From positions 1 to 37,370 of the forward strand of contig JAVHPJ010000159.1 in assembly GCA_036170535.1 (NCBI GenBank): 37,370 bases of DNA. Direction: 5' to 3'. A program made the position numbers and the translations under genes. Positions 8,438 to 16,780 of the stretch are shown here, piece by piece. The DNA is from SSF53 sp036170535. GTDB lineage: Bacteria; Spirochaetota; Leptospiria; Leptospirales; Leptonemataceae. How positions within the stretch are numbered: position 1 is the first letter of the stretch; every line of letters begins with the position of its first letter. The notes beneath the pieces are model-generated. The model had not been told where the DNA came from and searched no databases. It saw only the letters and a list, made by a program, of their open reading frames with translations.

Positions 8438-9981
8438 GTTGCACACCAGCGACCCGCGCGCTGAAAACAACGCAGCCGGGTGCGGTTCGGTTCCAGGTCG
8501 GCGGCTTCCGTCTGCGGAGCGCCAGCGGCATCCGTTACGCGCACCACGCCGATTTGGCCGTCCGGCTTCTGCACATGGGCCAGCACATACGGCGTCTTGC
8601 CGCGCGCACCGGGATTAAAGCGCACGGTCGTCGCTGCGTACAGTCGAACTTCAAGATTTTCCGCAAGCGCCGGATCGTTCAAAGTCAACTGCGGTTCCGG
8701 CGCTTGAGCCAACGCGGCTCGCAGCTCAGTCGCCGCGGCATCGTCCGCGGCGCCTGGTTGTCCCAGAAAAGCGACGCCGTTCATCGTATCAATGCCGCCG
8801 TTGCCGCCCAGCAGGGTGATGCGCGGCGGTTGCGGCATACGCTGCACGCCCGCATCGGCGCACAGGCCGTACTGCGACAGTACATCAATCAGTCCGGTTG
8901 CGCCCGAGATGTTGATCGCGGCCTGATAGTTGCAAATACCGCCGCCGAGATTCACCGGTATTTCGCGCGCGCCGTTGCGCACCACGCCGCGCCCAAGACT
9001 CTGCGCAATCTCGCGCACGGGCTGACCAAAATACGCGGCCGCCTGCGTTATGGTCATGCCGGTAAAACAATCGTAAATCCACGCGTAGTCGACGGATTCC
9101 AACGCGACCCCGGCCGCGCGGCGCGCGCGATGGGCGGCGAGGGCGGCCGGCGACTGGCCGGCGCCCTTGCGTATAAAATATTCCGCATGCGTGGCAAAAC
9201 CTGCGCCCAGAATTTCGACGGGATCGGCCGGCGTTCGCCAGCCGCGTTCCCGCATCAAGCGATCGAGCGTCGCCTCGCCCACGATGAGCGTTGCAAAGCC
9301 GTGGTCGCTCATCAGCGCCATCATCGGGCCTGAGTAGGGATCTACCTGAAGACGTTTCAGTTCTTTGTCCGTAATCGCTTTTCCGAAATTTGCGGCGCGC
9401 GGCGTAGTCTGCACCGCATTGCGCGCCTGGGCGGCAATCGCTTCCAGGTCGGCCTGCGTGACCCCGCTTTCAAACATCATCCGCTGCGCCGCGAGCGCGT
9501 AGTTGGCCGGCAGCGTCACGTCGAGCGGCGCCTCATAAACCGGATGCATAACCCCGCTATTTAAGCGTTCGTAATCGCTGGCGCCGGAATATCCGCCGCG
9601 CGGCACGTCGGCGCCGCCGACCAGCAGCACAGCCTCCGGTCGCGCGGAAAGAATCGACTTTGCCAGATCCAGCGCGGCAACCACCGACGCGCCGCCCAGA
9701 TCAATGGTATGGCAACGCACGCCGGGCAGGCCCAGGGCTTCCGCGCGGCGCAGGCTGTCGTGGAAGGGAAAGGGTTCGTAGACCGGCGGACCAAAGCTGA
9801 TAAAGTCGCTGATTCGACCGCGCTCGCCTTGCCACTCCGTTCCCAGAAATCGAAACAGCTTCCGAACCGCGCAGTCCAGCAGGCGGGCCGATTTTTCGCC
9901 CACGCCCCGGCCCTTGAGTGCGGCCAGATCAGCCTCGCCGGGCAGGGCGTCGGCGATGGCGAGCAGCAGGGAGCGGGTCAT
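8422..9981 (-). CDS. thiolase-like protein lacking catalytic Cys and His, with extra C-terminal domain (TLP1-like)
   Basis: About 519 residues from ATG 9981; a TTG two codons upstream is less likely. The fold is that of the SCP-x/thiolase group: YDCFTGMTI, the C-terminal SGATGLIDVLSQ helix start, and GGNGGIDT near the end of the thiolase core are recognisable. The nucleophile loop reads TIDLGGASVV where active thiolases have a Cys, and the usual GHP histidine is replaced by NYQAAINI. A C-terminal extension of about 100 residues (YVLAHVQKPDGQIGVV) resembles the extra OB-like domain of mycobacterial thiolase-like protein type 1. It probably binds acyl-CoA without classical thiolysis; the reaction is unknown. 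An inverted repeat sits 19-36 nt upstream of the start. Confidence 0.8.
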   Translation of the reverse strand: MTRSLLLAIADALPGEADLAALKGRGVGEKSARLLDCAVRKLFRFLGTEWQGERGRISDFISFGPPVYEPFPFHDSLRRAEALGLPGVRCHTIDLGGASVVAALDLAKSILSARPEAVLLVGGADVPRGGYSGASDYERLNSGVMHPVYEAPLDVTLPANYALAAQRMMFESGVTQADLEAIAAQARNAVQTTPRAANFGKAITDKELKRLQVDPYSGPMMALMSDHGFATLIVGEATLDRLMRERGWRTPADPVEILGAGFATHAEYFIRKGAGQSPAALAAHRARRAAGVALESVDYAWIYDCFTGMTITQAAAYFGQPVREIAQSLGRGVVRNGAREIPVNLGGGICNYQAAINISGATGLIDVLSQYGLCADAGVQRMPQPPRITLLGGNGGIDTMNGVAFLGQPGAADDAAATELRAALAQAPEPQLTLNDPALAENLEVRLYAATTVRFNPGARGKTPYVLAHVQKPDGQIGVVRVTDAAGAPQTEAADLEPNRTRLRCFQRAGRWCATQERS

Positions 9982-9999
9982 CGACAACGCTTCCGATTG

Positions 10000-10017
10000 A
10001 TTGACTTGTCAGTCAAT
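10000..10017. promoter_or_regulatory. TetR-type operator-like palindrome upstream of the thiolase-like gene
   Basis: ATTGACT and AGTCAAT form 7-bp perfect inverted arms around a TGTC centre. The site lies 19-36 nt upstream of the minus-strand ATG at 9981, where it could cover the promoter or transcript start. Arm length and sequence resemble operators of TetR/AcrR regulators of lipid genes. No T-run follows on either strand, so a terminator is unlikely. No TetR gene lies in the window. Confidence 0.55.
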
Positions 10018-10033
10018 GAAAATCAAAGCCGAC

Positions 10034-11259
10034 TCAACGCCGCACGCCGAGCACCAGATTCGAACGGCCCGGACCGTACAACGCGCCGTAGCCGTAGTCA
10101 AACGGCAGCGCTCGCTTTTCCCCGCGCGCTTCGGCCGCCGCATAGGCCGCGCGCAAGTCGGGCTGCCCGGGATGAAAGGGCTGATCGGTCAGAGGAATGG
10201 CCCCGCGATAATCGCCGTAGAGGCGGAGCTTCCAGCGTTCGGGCGCGTAGTATTGAAAGGGAACGCCGCTGTCGTCCTGCACCACGACGCGGCCCGTTTC
10301 CGCAAGAAAGCGACACAACTCGCGCGACACGGGCCGATGTAGAAAATACGAGGCGGACTTAAGCATCACATTAAACTCGCCCAGGCTGCGCAGGTAGCGC
10401 CCCTCCGGCCGCCCCTCCGCCAGGAAATCGTCCGAGATCCACAGTCGCAGATACACAAGGCGCCGCACGCGCGTTTCGCCGGACGGCGTTGAGGTTTCCT
10501 TTCGCAAGCCCGGCGAAACNNNNNNNNNNCCGGCGGCGCGCCGCCGGCGTTCAACGCGTTCTGGATTTCTTCCGGTTTCATATAGCCGCGCGGCGCCGGG
10601 CTTTCGACGATCACCCCGTCGCGCGTCAGCTCGATGCGACGCACGTTGACGATTTCGAGGCCGAGTCGCGCCTGAAAAATCAGAAACACCGGCAACAATC
10701 CGCGAAAGCGATTGCCCGACAATTGGGCGCGCATGACGCCTGTGCGAAAGTAGTTGTCGGCAGCGATCGAGCGCATCGACTGATAAAGGCTTTCCAACGA
10801 GCGCGCGCGGTCGCCGGCCGGAAGTTCAGCAGGCGCGGGGACTTCGCCGGGATCTTCAATCGCCGCAAATACGAACAGATCCGAGTCGGGAAACAGCGTG
10901 TAGGCGTTGAGAAAGTCCGCGCCGCTGAAGAGATAGAGCGTTGTGGACGCCGTTGGCGCGCCGGAGAGTTCTCGCTCGCGCCAGACTTTCATCGCGGCGA
11001 CATTGCCGCTTTCCACGCGGCTCCAGTAGTCGGCAAGTCGACTGCGATGCCTGGCGTATTGCGCAGCGTCGCCCGCATCGACGGCTTCGCCGAGGCCTGC
11101 AAGATAGCGCGCAGCGGAACTCCAGCGCGCGGAACGCGCAGCGTCGACAACCGGCGCATCGGATGTGAAGGCCGAACAGCCCGACAGCAATGCTGCGACG
11201 GTCAGTCCAAACAGCGCAAGACGCAAAGTCGGCAGGCTGAATCGGCGGGCTAAGGTCAT
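10034..11259 (-). CDS. lipoprotein of unknown function, interrupted by an assembly gap
   Basis: The gene reads from ATG 11259 into a 10-N gap (10520-10529) and continues after it in another frame to the TGA at 10036-10034. The frame after the gap is open right up to the Ns, so I treat both parts as one gene of about 405 residues whose true gap length differs from 10. The signal peptide ends LLSGC (Cys28), a clear lipobox. The mature part has a helical region and TLYLFSGADFLNAYTLFPDS, reminiscent of uncharacterised secreted proteins in several phyla; I do not know a function. GGGAG precedes the start by about 8 nt. It lies 75 nt downstream of the hydrolase-like lipoprotein gene and is probably cotranscribed. 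Confidence 0.75.
10520..10529. other. assembly gap of 10 N
   Basis: Ten Ns are likely a placeholder. Joining the two open frames on either side needs a gap length of 2 modulo 3 (for example 8 or 11), so 10 is not the real length. Confidence 0.95.
10530..10547. repeat. 18-bp perfect palindrome, all G/C, at the gap edge
   Basis: CCGGCGGCG is followed directly by its reverse complement, inside the lipoprotein coding sequence. A strong hairpin here is a plausible cause of the assembly break. It encodes a Gly-Gly-Ala-Pro-Pro stretch on the minus strand. Confidence 0.8.
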
Positions 11260-11334
11260 GCCGGGTACTCCCGCGCAGGCGCATCGGCTTGCAAGAGGTT
11301 TTTCGAGATGTCCGAGAGCGGCGTGCGCGCAGGT

Positions 11335-12690
11335 TTATTCAACCAATTGCTGCACAATATCCAGCCGCGCTTCCGCGCCGCCGCCCGCGCCAGCCCAATG
11401 ATTGTCGTAGCGCAGCTCGGTGCAACTCTGCACCGTCCGGTCCTGGATTTGCGCCAGGCCCTTCCGGCATGCAGCCAGCGCGCTTTCCGAGTCGACGAGT
11501 CCGTCGCTGCGGCGCACACGCGCCCAGCTTGTGTCGCCCAGGTAATCCACACGCCCGCTGGCCGGATCGACGAAGCGCGCATCCCCTTTAACTGCAACGA
11601 CTGCGCGCTGGTAGGGCGGGATAAATGCGCGCAAATAGGAAAACGAAATCGCGTCGCCAAAACTCCGGCAGCCCGCGAGGTACGCCGGCGCCTCGCCGAC
11701 CGCGGCGCCGCAGCCGTAGGTCAGCGGACTCGCCTCGTAGGAATCGAATTCAAAAACCCCGCCGGAGGCGGCGAAGTCGGCGCGCAACCAGCCGCTGCGT
11801 TTGAGCGCAATGTTGTTAATGCGCGCGAGGGGTGCGCCGTTTTCCATCTGCGCCATGGGACCCACATCGAGCCACACCGGATTATTTTCACCCGGCCGCC
11901 AGTTGTCGGGCGCGGGGCCGGCGCCATACGTTTCCTCGTAAACGTCCGGAGCGGCGGAATCATCGAGCAAAAGGCCGTACAATAAAAAGACGCTGAGCGT
12001 CCCCTGCACAACGCCCTGGGCGGAATAAATCTCATCGAGGCGCGCGCAACCCGCTTCGCCCATGGTCGATGTGCGTTGCATGCAGCGCCGTGCAATATTA
12101 AATGCTGTGGCGCCGCCCTTTGAGTGACCGATGTACGCACAGTTTTTGCGAAAGACGCCTACTGGCGAATCGTCGTCGGGCGGACACGCGACCTCCGATG
12201 CAAATTTTTCCGTGCGTAAAGTCATTTCGAGCAGCGTGGACTCGGCGGTTTCCTGAGTCGCAAAGATCACTTCCGCGCACGCCGAGCGGAGCAGAGCCTG
12301 CACAAGACGCCGACCATAATAAGCGGAGATGAATGCATCAAAGTCGTAGCGTACAAGCCGCAGAAGACCAGGCGAGATGCCGTACCCATGCTGTACATAA
12401 CAACGACGCAGCGGTCGGTCGCTGTAGCTTGCAAAGCGCGGACCGGCTCGATAAATCTTATAGTACACGCGGGCGCTGTCGCCCTCGGAATCCAGGGCGG
12501 CGGGGATTTCGGAGTCAAACGCGCGCAGCTCGGTCGCAATAATGTCGACCTCCTCAGGAGCGCGCATATCCGGATACAGATCGCCGCCCACGCAGCCAAG
12601 CGTCAGCGCAGCCAGGAGCGTCGCGAACCGCACGACGCCAGGCGAGCTATTCAGCAATCGGACCGCCGGATCGGTGAAGGACATGCTCAT
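11335..12690 (-). CDS. alpha/beta-hydrolase-like lipoprotein
   Basis: 451 residues from ATG 12690, which has AGGAG at 12697-12701 with a 6-nt spacer; the frame is open 25 codons further but without an SD. The signal peptide ends LTLGC (Cys33), giving a lipoprotein. CAYIGHSKGGATAF contains the nucleophile-elbow pattern GxSxG with Lys after Ser, as in some cutinase- or PHB-depolymerase-like hydrolases. An upstream YVQHGYG segment could form the oxyanion region. At least ten cysteines in the mature part suggest disulphides. Substrate unknown; I infer an outer-membrane or periplasmic esterase. It is divergent from gyrA and followed by another lipoprotein. Confidence 0.8.
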   Translation of the reverse strand: MSMSFTDPAVRLLNSSPGVVRFATLLAALTLGCVGGDLYPDMRAPEEVDIIATELRAFDSEIPAALDSEGDSARVYYKIYRAGPRFASYSDRPLRRCYVQHGYGISPGLLRLVRYDFDAFISAYYGRRLVQALLRSACAEVIFATQETAESTLLEMTLRTEKFASEVACPPDDDSPVGVFRKNCAYIGHSKGGATAFNIARRCMQRTSTMGEAGCARLDEIYSAQGVVQGTLSVFLLYGLLLDDSAAPDVYEETYGAGPAPDNWRPGENNPVWLDVGPMAQMENGAPLARINNIALKRSGWLRADFAASGGVFEFDSYEASPLTYGCGAAVGEAPAYLAGCRSFGDAISFSYLRAFIPPYQRAVVAVKGDARFVDPASGRVDYLGDTSWARVRRSDGLVDSESALAACRKGLAQIQDRTVQSCTELRYDNHWAGAGGGAEARLDIVQQLVE

Positions 12691-12891
12691 GAAGGACTCC
12701 TGAACGGCGCACTGCGCGCCGTGGAAGTGGCGCTCCCCGGCGCCACACTGCAACCGTAAATTCAAGCCGCCGGTCCCGCGGACCGGATACGCGACTCGGG
12801 AACCCGGGCGGAAATAAGAATTGCGCGGGCGCCTTCGCCTGGGAATGTATAGAAAATCTCCTCTGATTCAGGCGAATCCGCAGTTCCCTTT
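12691..12891. promoter_or_regulatory. divergent region upstream of gyrA, with a hairpin
   Basis: GTGGCGC (12727-12733) and GCGCCAC (12740-12746) form a 7-bp stem with a 6-nt loop in the leader of the minus-strand lipoprotein gene. A TATAGA hexamer near 12848 could be a -10 box for gyrA, but no matching -35 is seen. Confidence 0.35.
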
Positions 12892-15456
12892 ATGGCCAAA
12901 AAGAAAGTCACGAAAAAAACCTCTCGATCCGCCGGCGGAGCCGGTCGGAGCGCCAAACCCGCAGGTCCCCGCGCGTCCGGTAACGAGTCCCACTTAAATA
13001 CTATCGTCCGCACAGACATCCAGGCGGCCCTGGCCCGCGGCGACCGGGTCGTTCCCGTCGATATCGACAATCAAATGAAAGAGGCGTACCTCGATTACGC
13101 GATGAGCGTAATCGTGGGCCGCGCCCTGCCGGACGTGCGCGACGGTCTCAAGCCGGTGCACCGGCGGATTCTTTTCGCCATGCACGAACGCGCGTGGCGC
13201 CAGGATCGGCCGTTTGTAAAATGCGCGAAAATAGTCGGCGAAGTAATCGGCAACTTCCATCCGCACGGCGACAGCGCGGTCTACGACACGCTGGTGCGCA
13301 TGGCGCAGCCCTGGGTGATGCGCGCGACCTTGATCGACAGCCAGGGCAACTTTGGTTCCGTCGACGGCGACCGCCCGGCGGCTTATCGGTATACCGAGGC
13401 GCGTCTCACCAAGATCGCGGAAGAACTGCTGCGCGACATCGACAAGGACACGGTCGACTACAGCCCGAACTTCGACGCCACCAAAAACGAACCCGTCGTG
13501 CTCCCCGCTGCGTATCCCAACCTGCTGGTCAACGGCGGCAGCGGCATCGCGGTGGGCATGGCCACGAATATTCCGCCCCACAACCTGGGCGAAGTCGTCA
13601 AGGCCACCCTCGCCTTGATCAAAAATCCTAAACTGACTTCCGAGCAGTTAATGGAATACATCCCGGCGCCGGACTTTCCGTCGGGCGGAATCATCATCGG
13701 CGGCGAAGGCCTCAAGGCGATGTACACGACAGGGCGCGGTCAGTTCCGGATTCGCGCGCGCATTGAAGTGGAACGCACCGCGCGCGGTCGCGATTTGATC
13801 GTCATTACCGAAATTCCGTATCAGGTAAACAAAAAGACCCTCCTGGAGAAAATCGGCGAGCTGATCGCCGCGAAGGTCATCGAAGGCATTGCAGACATTC
13901 GCGATCTTTCCGACCGGCACGGCATCCGGGTCGAAATCGAACTCAAGAAAGAAGAAAATGTTCAGGTGATCCTGAACCAGCTTTATAAGCAAACCCAGCT
14001 GCAGGTCAGTTACGGCGCGATTTTCCTCGCGCTCGTGAAAGGTCAGCCGCGCGTGCTGGGTCTGCGCGACATGCTGGCTGAATACATTTCGCATCGTCGC
14101 GAAGTCGTCGTTCGCCGCACCACGTACGAATTAGGCCAGGCCGAAAAACGCGCCCACATTTTAGAAGGCCTGAAAATCGCCCTCGACTTCATCGACGAAG
14201 TCATCAAGATCATTCGCGGATCCAAAACGGTCGACGAGGCGCGCGAAAAGCTTATCAAGCGCTTTAAACTTTCCGAAATCCAGGCCAATGCGATTCTGGA
14301 TATGCGGCTGCAGAAGCTCACGTCCCTTGAGTCGGCCAAAATTATTGAAGAACTCAAAGAACTTCAGGAAAAGATCAAAGACTATAAAGCGATCCTGAAA
14401 AGCGACGAGCGCCAGTATAAGATCGTGGGCGACGAACTGGCGCAGGTCACCGAGTCGTATGCCAACAAACGCGCGACGGAAATCGACCGCGGATCGATCG
14501 ACACGACTAATTTCGAAGTTACGGACCTGATCGCCGACGAAGACGTCGTCATCACAATCAGCGACGACAACTTTATCAAACGTCTGCCGCTCGACAGTTT
14601 TCGTCGGCAACGGCGCGGCGGACGCGGCGTAAAAGGCGGCGGAAAGCGCGAAGACTATCTCAAGCGCATGATCGTGGCGGCCACGCACGACACGTTGCTC
14701 TTGTTCAGCAATAAGGGCAAGGTTTTCGCGCTGAAAGTGCACGAATTGCCGGATTCTAATCGCGAGGCCCGCGGCAAATCGCTCAAGGCGCTTATCAACC
14801 TCGCGTCGGACGAAAAAATCTCGGCGCTGGCGGCCACGCGGTCTTTCGAACCGGATCGCGCCATCGTAATGATTACGAAGGAAGGCATCCTGAAAAAATC
14901 CGATCTGGACGTCTTCGCCAACACGCGCAAGGGCGGCATTATCGCCCTGAACCTGCGTAAAGAGGACGAGTTGATCGATGTCCGTCTGGTCGGGCCTAAA
15001 GACGACATTCTGATTGCAAGCCGCATGGGCAACGCGCTTAGAACCAATCTTGCCAAAATGCGCAGCCAGGGACGCGGCGCCGCGGGCATCATCGGCATGC
15101 GCATCGATAAAGACGACGCCATCGTGGGCATGGACGTGGTGCGCCCGAACACCTCATTGCTTGTGATCTCCTCCAAGGGTTACGGCAAGCGCGTCGCCTA
15201 CACGCAGTTCCCGACCAAGGGCCGCGGCGGAAAGGGCATGACGTACATCAAAATCACTGAGAAAAACGGCCCGGCTGTGCGCGTATGCAGCGTCACCGAC
15301 GACGATGACCTCGTGATCATGGCCCAAAGCGGCATGGTGATTCGTATTGTGGCCAACGAAGTGTCCCTTATCGGACGGGCGACAGTCGGCGTTCGACTGG
15401 TGAACATCGCCGATTCGGACTCGGTGCGCGACGTCGCGATAATGAGCGACGAATAG
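12892..15456 (+). CDS. gyrA: DNA gyrase subunit A
   Basis: An 854-residue type IIA topoisomerase breakage-reunion subunit. The catalytic tyrosine is Y167 in AYRYTEARL (E. coli Tyr122). The quinolone-determining region HPHGDSAVYDT has S128 and D132, equal to E. coli Ser83 and Asp87, the usual fluoroquinolone-susceptible residues. QRRGGRG followed by VKGGG is a GyrA-box and separates it from ParC, so it should supercoil DNA with GyrB. Beta-pinwheel repeats fill the C-terminal third. The first 35 residues are an unusual Lys/Arg/Ser/Gly-rich extension. No SD is apparent before the ATG. gyrB is not adjacent in this window. Confidence 0.96.
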   Translation: MAKKKVTKKTSRSAGGAGRSAKPAGPRASGNESHLNTIVRTDIQAALARGDRVVPVDIDNQMKEAYLDYAMSVIVGRALPDVRDGLKPVHRRILFAMHERAWRQDRPFVKCAKIVGEVIGNFHPHGDSAVYDTLVRMAQPWVMRATLIDSQGNFGSVDGDRPAAYRYTEARLTKIAEELLRDIDKDTVDYSPNFDATKNEPVVLPAAYPNLLVNGGSGIAVGMATNIPPHNLGEVVKATLALIKNPKLTSEQLMEYIPAPDFPSGGIIIGGEGLKAMYTTGRGQFRIRARIEVERTARGRDLIVITEIPYQVNKKTLLEKIGELIAAKVIEGIADIRDLSDRHGIRVEIELKKEENVQVILNQLYKQTQLQVSYGAIFLALVKGQPRVLGLRDMLAEYISHRREVVVRRTTYELGQAEKRAHILEGLKIALDFIDEVIKIIRGSKTVDEAREKLIKRFKLSEIQANAILDMRLQKLTSLESAKIIEELKELQEKIKDYKAILKSDERQYKIVGDELAQVTESYANKRATEIDRGSIDTTNFEVTDLIADEDVVITISDDNFIKRLPLDSFRRQRRGGRGVKGGGKREDYLKRMIVAATHDTLLLFSNKGKVFALKVHELPDSNREARGKSLKALINLASDEKISALAATRSFEPDRAIVMITKEGILKKSDLDVFANTRKGGIIALNLRKEDELIDVRLVGPKDDILIASRMGNALRTNLAKMRSQGRGAAGIIGMRIDKDDAIVGMDVVRPNTSLLVISSKGYGKRVAYTQFPTKGRGGKGMTYIKITEKNGPAVRVCSVTDDDDLVIMAQSGMVIRIVANEVSLIGRATVGVRLVNIADSDSVRDVAIMSDE

Positions 15457-15489
15457 ACGGGCGCGGCGCGACCGCGTAACGGATTCATT

Positions 15490-15555
15490 CGCCGGCTGTG
15501 ACCGCCGGCGCATTGGACATAACACTTGCTGCGCCGGCTGCGCAAACGCCGGCGC
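15490..15555 (+). repeat. two tandem GC-rich hairpins between gyrA and the HNH gene
   Basis: Stem 1 pairs CGCCGG (15490-15495) with CCGGCG (15505-15510). Stem 2 pairs GCGCCGG (15531-15537) with CCGGCGC (15549-15555) and ends directly at the GAGGA ribosome binding site of the HNH gene (15556-15560). No T-run follows, so they are not classical terminators; stem 2 could limit ribosome access. Confidence 0.45.
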
Positions 15556-15564
15556 GAGGAACGT

Positions 15565-16143
15565 ATGGACAATCCGTTGCAGCAGTCCGTCCTCGTTTTG
15601 AACTCGGGAATGATCCCGATCGAGATTTGTTCGGCGCGCAAAGCCGTGCTGGACATCTTTCGCCGCATCGCAATCGCCGTTCATGAATCCGCCCTGGTGC
15701 TGCGCTCGCCCTCCGTCACTGTGCGCGTACCGCTGATAATCGCGCGCGTCACGTACCACAAAATACCCAAACGCGCCGCGGCATTAAGCAAGTGGAGCAT
15801 TTTGCAGCGCGATGATCACGCCTGTGCATACTGCAAAAGGCGCGCGCCCGTGAGTGAACTCACCGTGGATCACATTACCCCGCGGTCGCGCTGGCGCCGC
15901 GAGATGGGCGCAAATCCGCCCTATGAATTTAATTCGTGGCAAAACCTGGTCACCGCGTGTCGTCGCTGCAATTCGCAAAAGGGCAATCGACTATTGGGCG
16001 AACTGGGTTGGCGCCTGGATCCGTGGCCCGCTGAGCCGACGTATCTCCCGCAACTCGTCATTTCGCGACAGCGAGCGGAGCGGATGGGCTGGTTGGAGTA
16101 TTGCGGATACAATGTGAAGCTGGTAGAAGCGGCGCTCGATTAA
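15565..16143 (+). CDS. HNH endonuclease family protein
   Basis: 192 residues from ATG 15565, chosen because GAGGA lies 4 nt upstream; the frame is open slightly further. The C-terminal half is an HNH module: CAYC zinc knuckle, DHITPRSRW with the catalytic His, and CRRCNSQKG with the second knuckle. The N-terminal half (VLVLNSGMIPIEICSARKA) matches a widespread group of stand-alone chromosomal HNH proteins whose substrate is unknown. It lies 108 bp after gyrA on the same strand and could be cotranscribed. Nothing nearby marks it as a homing or phage enzyme. Its stop codon interlocks with that of the convergent gene (4-bp overlap). Confidence 0.85.
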   Translation: MDNPLQQSVLVLNSGMIPIEICSARKAVLDIFRRIAIAVHESALVLRSPSVTVRVPLIIARVTYHKIPKRAAALSKWSILQRDDHACAYCKRRAPVSELTVDHITPRSRWRREMGANPPYEFNSWQNLVTACRRCNSQKGNRLLGELGWRLDPWPAEPTYLPQLVISRQRAERMGWLEYCGYNVKLVEAALD

Positions 16144-16751
16144 CAAACCGCCTTGCCGCCCGTCTGGTCCAGCCCGAGCGCCCGTCGCAACTCCGCGTCC
16201 GGCCGCAGCGCCAATTCTCGCAAATACTCGTACGGAGAATCCGGCGCCCCGAGCGCAGTGCAAAAGGCCGGTTCGGTTTTTGCACCGGCCTGTTTGAGCG
16301 CGCGCACGGTTTCAAAAAAACGCACATCGGCCAACGCGAGCAGACGGTATTCGGCTACGAGATGTAAAAAACCGTCTTGCTCCAGCACCGGCCGCGCCTG
16401 GGCGAAAATTTCGAACGGGAAACTGCCGTAGTTAAAATTGATTACGACGGAATCCATGGATTTGATCTTCGCAAGGCGCGCCCGAAATCCCGCCTGCGCG
16501 CCAAAGGCCCGACCGGCCAATTCCAGAAACGCCGTAAGGTCCGTCGCGGTGGCAAGGACGTCGATGTCGCTGGATTCCGTCTGTAAATTGAGGGGAAAGC
16601 TGCCCGCAATTACAGGCCTATTCGCAGCAAGCGTCTGAAACAGGGCCAGCTCGTCCACGGCTTTCGCCGCCGCCCGCTGTTCGGCGGATCCGTTTCGCAG
16701 CAAGTCGGGATGACTCGCCGCAGCCATGGCGCGCAGCGCTTCTGGAACCAT
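16140..16751 (-). CDS. DUF4269 protein with nucleotidyltransferase fold
   Basis: 203 residues. AGSFPLNLQTESSDIDVL has the GS...DxD arrangement of minimal nucleotidyltransferases, and overall length and ending fit DUF4269 proteins. The activity of that family is not known. No toxin-antitoxin partner of the usual HEPN type is adjacent. It starts 29 nt after the upstream unknown gene and is probably the last gene of the queE-kdsB run. Its TAA overlaps that of the HNH gene. Confidence 0.75.
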   Translation of the reverse strand: MVPEALRAMAAASHPDLLRNGSAEQRAAAKAVDELALFQTLAANRPVIAGSFPLNLQTESSDIDVLATATDLTAFLELAGRAFGAQAGFRARLAKIKSMDSVVINFNYGSFPFEIFAQARPVLEQDGFLHLVAEYRLLALADVRFFETVRALKQAGAKTEPAFCTALGAPDSPYEYLRELALRPDAELRRALGLDQTGGKAVC

Positions 16752-16780
16752 TACTGAAAGTTCGATCCGCTCGCCCCGAC

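Noticed and set aside
12994..13581. Long antisense frames within gyrA
   Set aside because: GC-rich codon bias leaves several antisense frames open across the window; the sense protein is clearly GyrA.
15565..16143. HNH protein as a homing endonuclease or phage terminase partner
   Set aside because: gyrA is not interrupted by an intron or intein, no phage genes are near, and the protein fits a stand-alone chromosomal HNH group.
16140..16751. DUF4269 gene as a MNT-type antitoxin
   Set aside because: No HEPN-like partner is adjacent and the length is above the minimal MNT antitoxin size.
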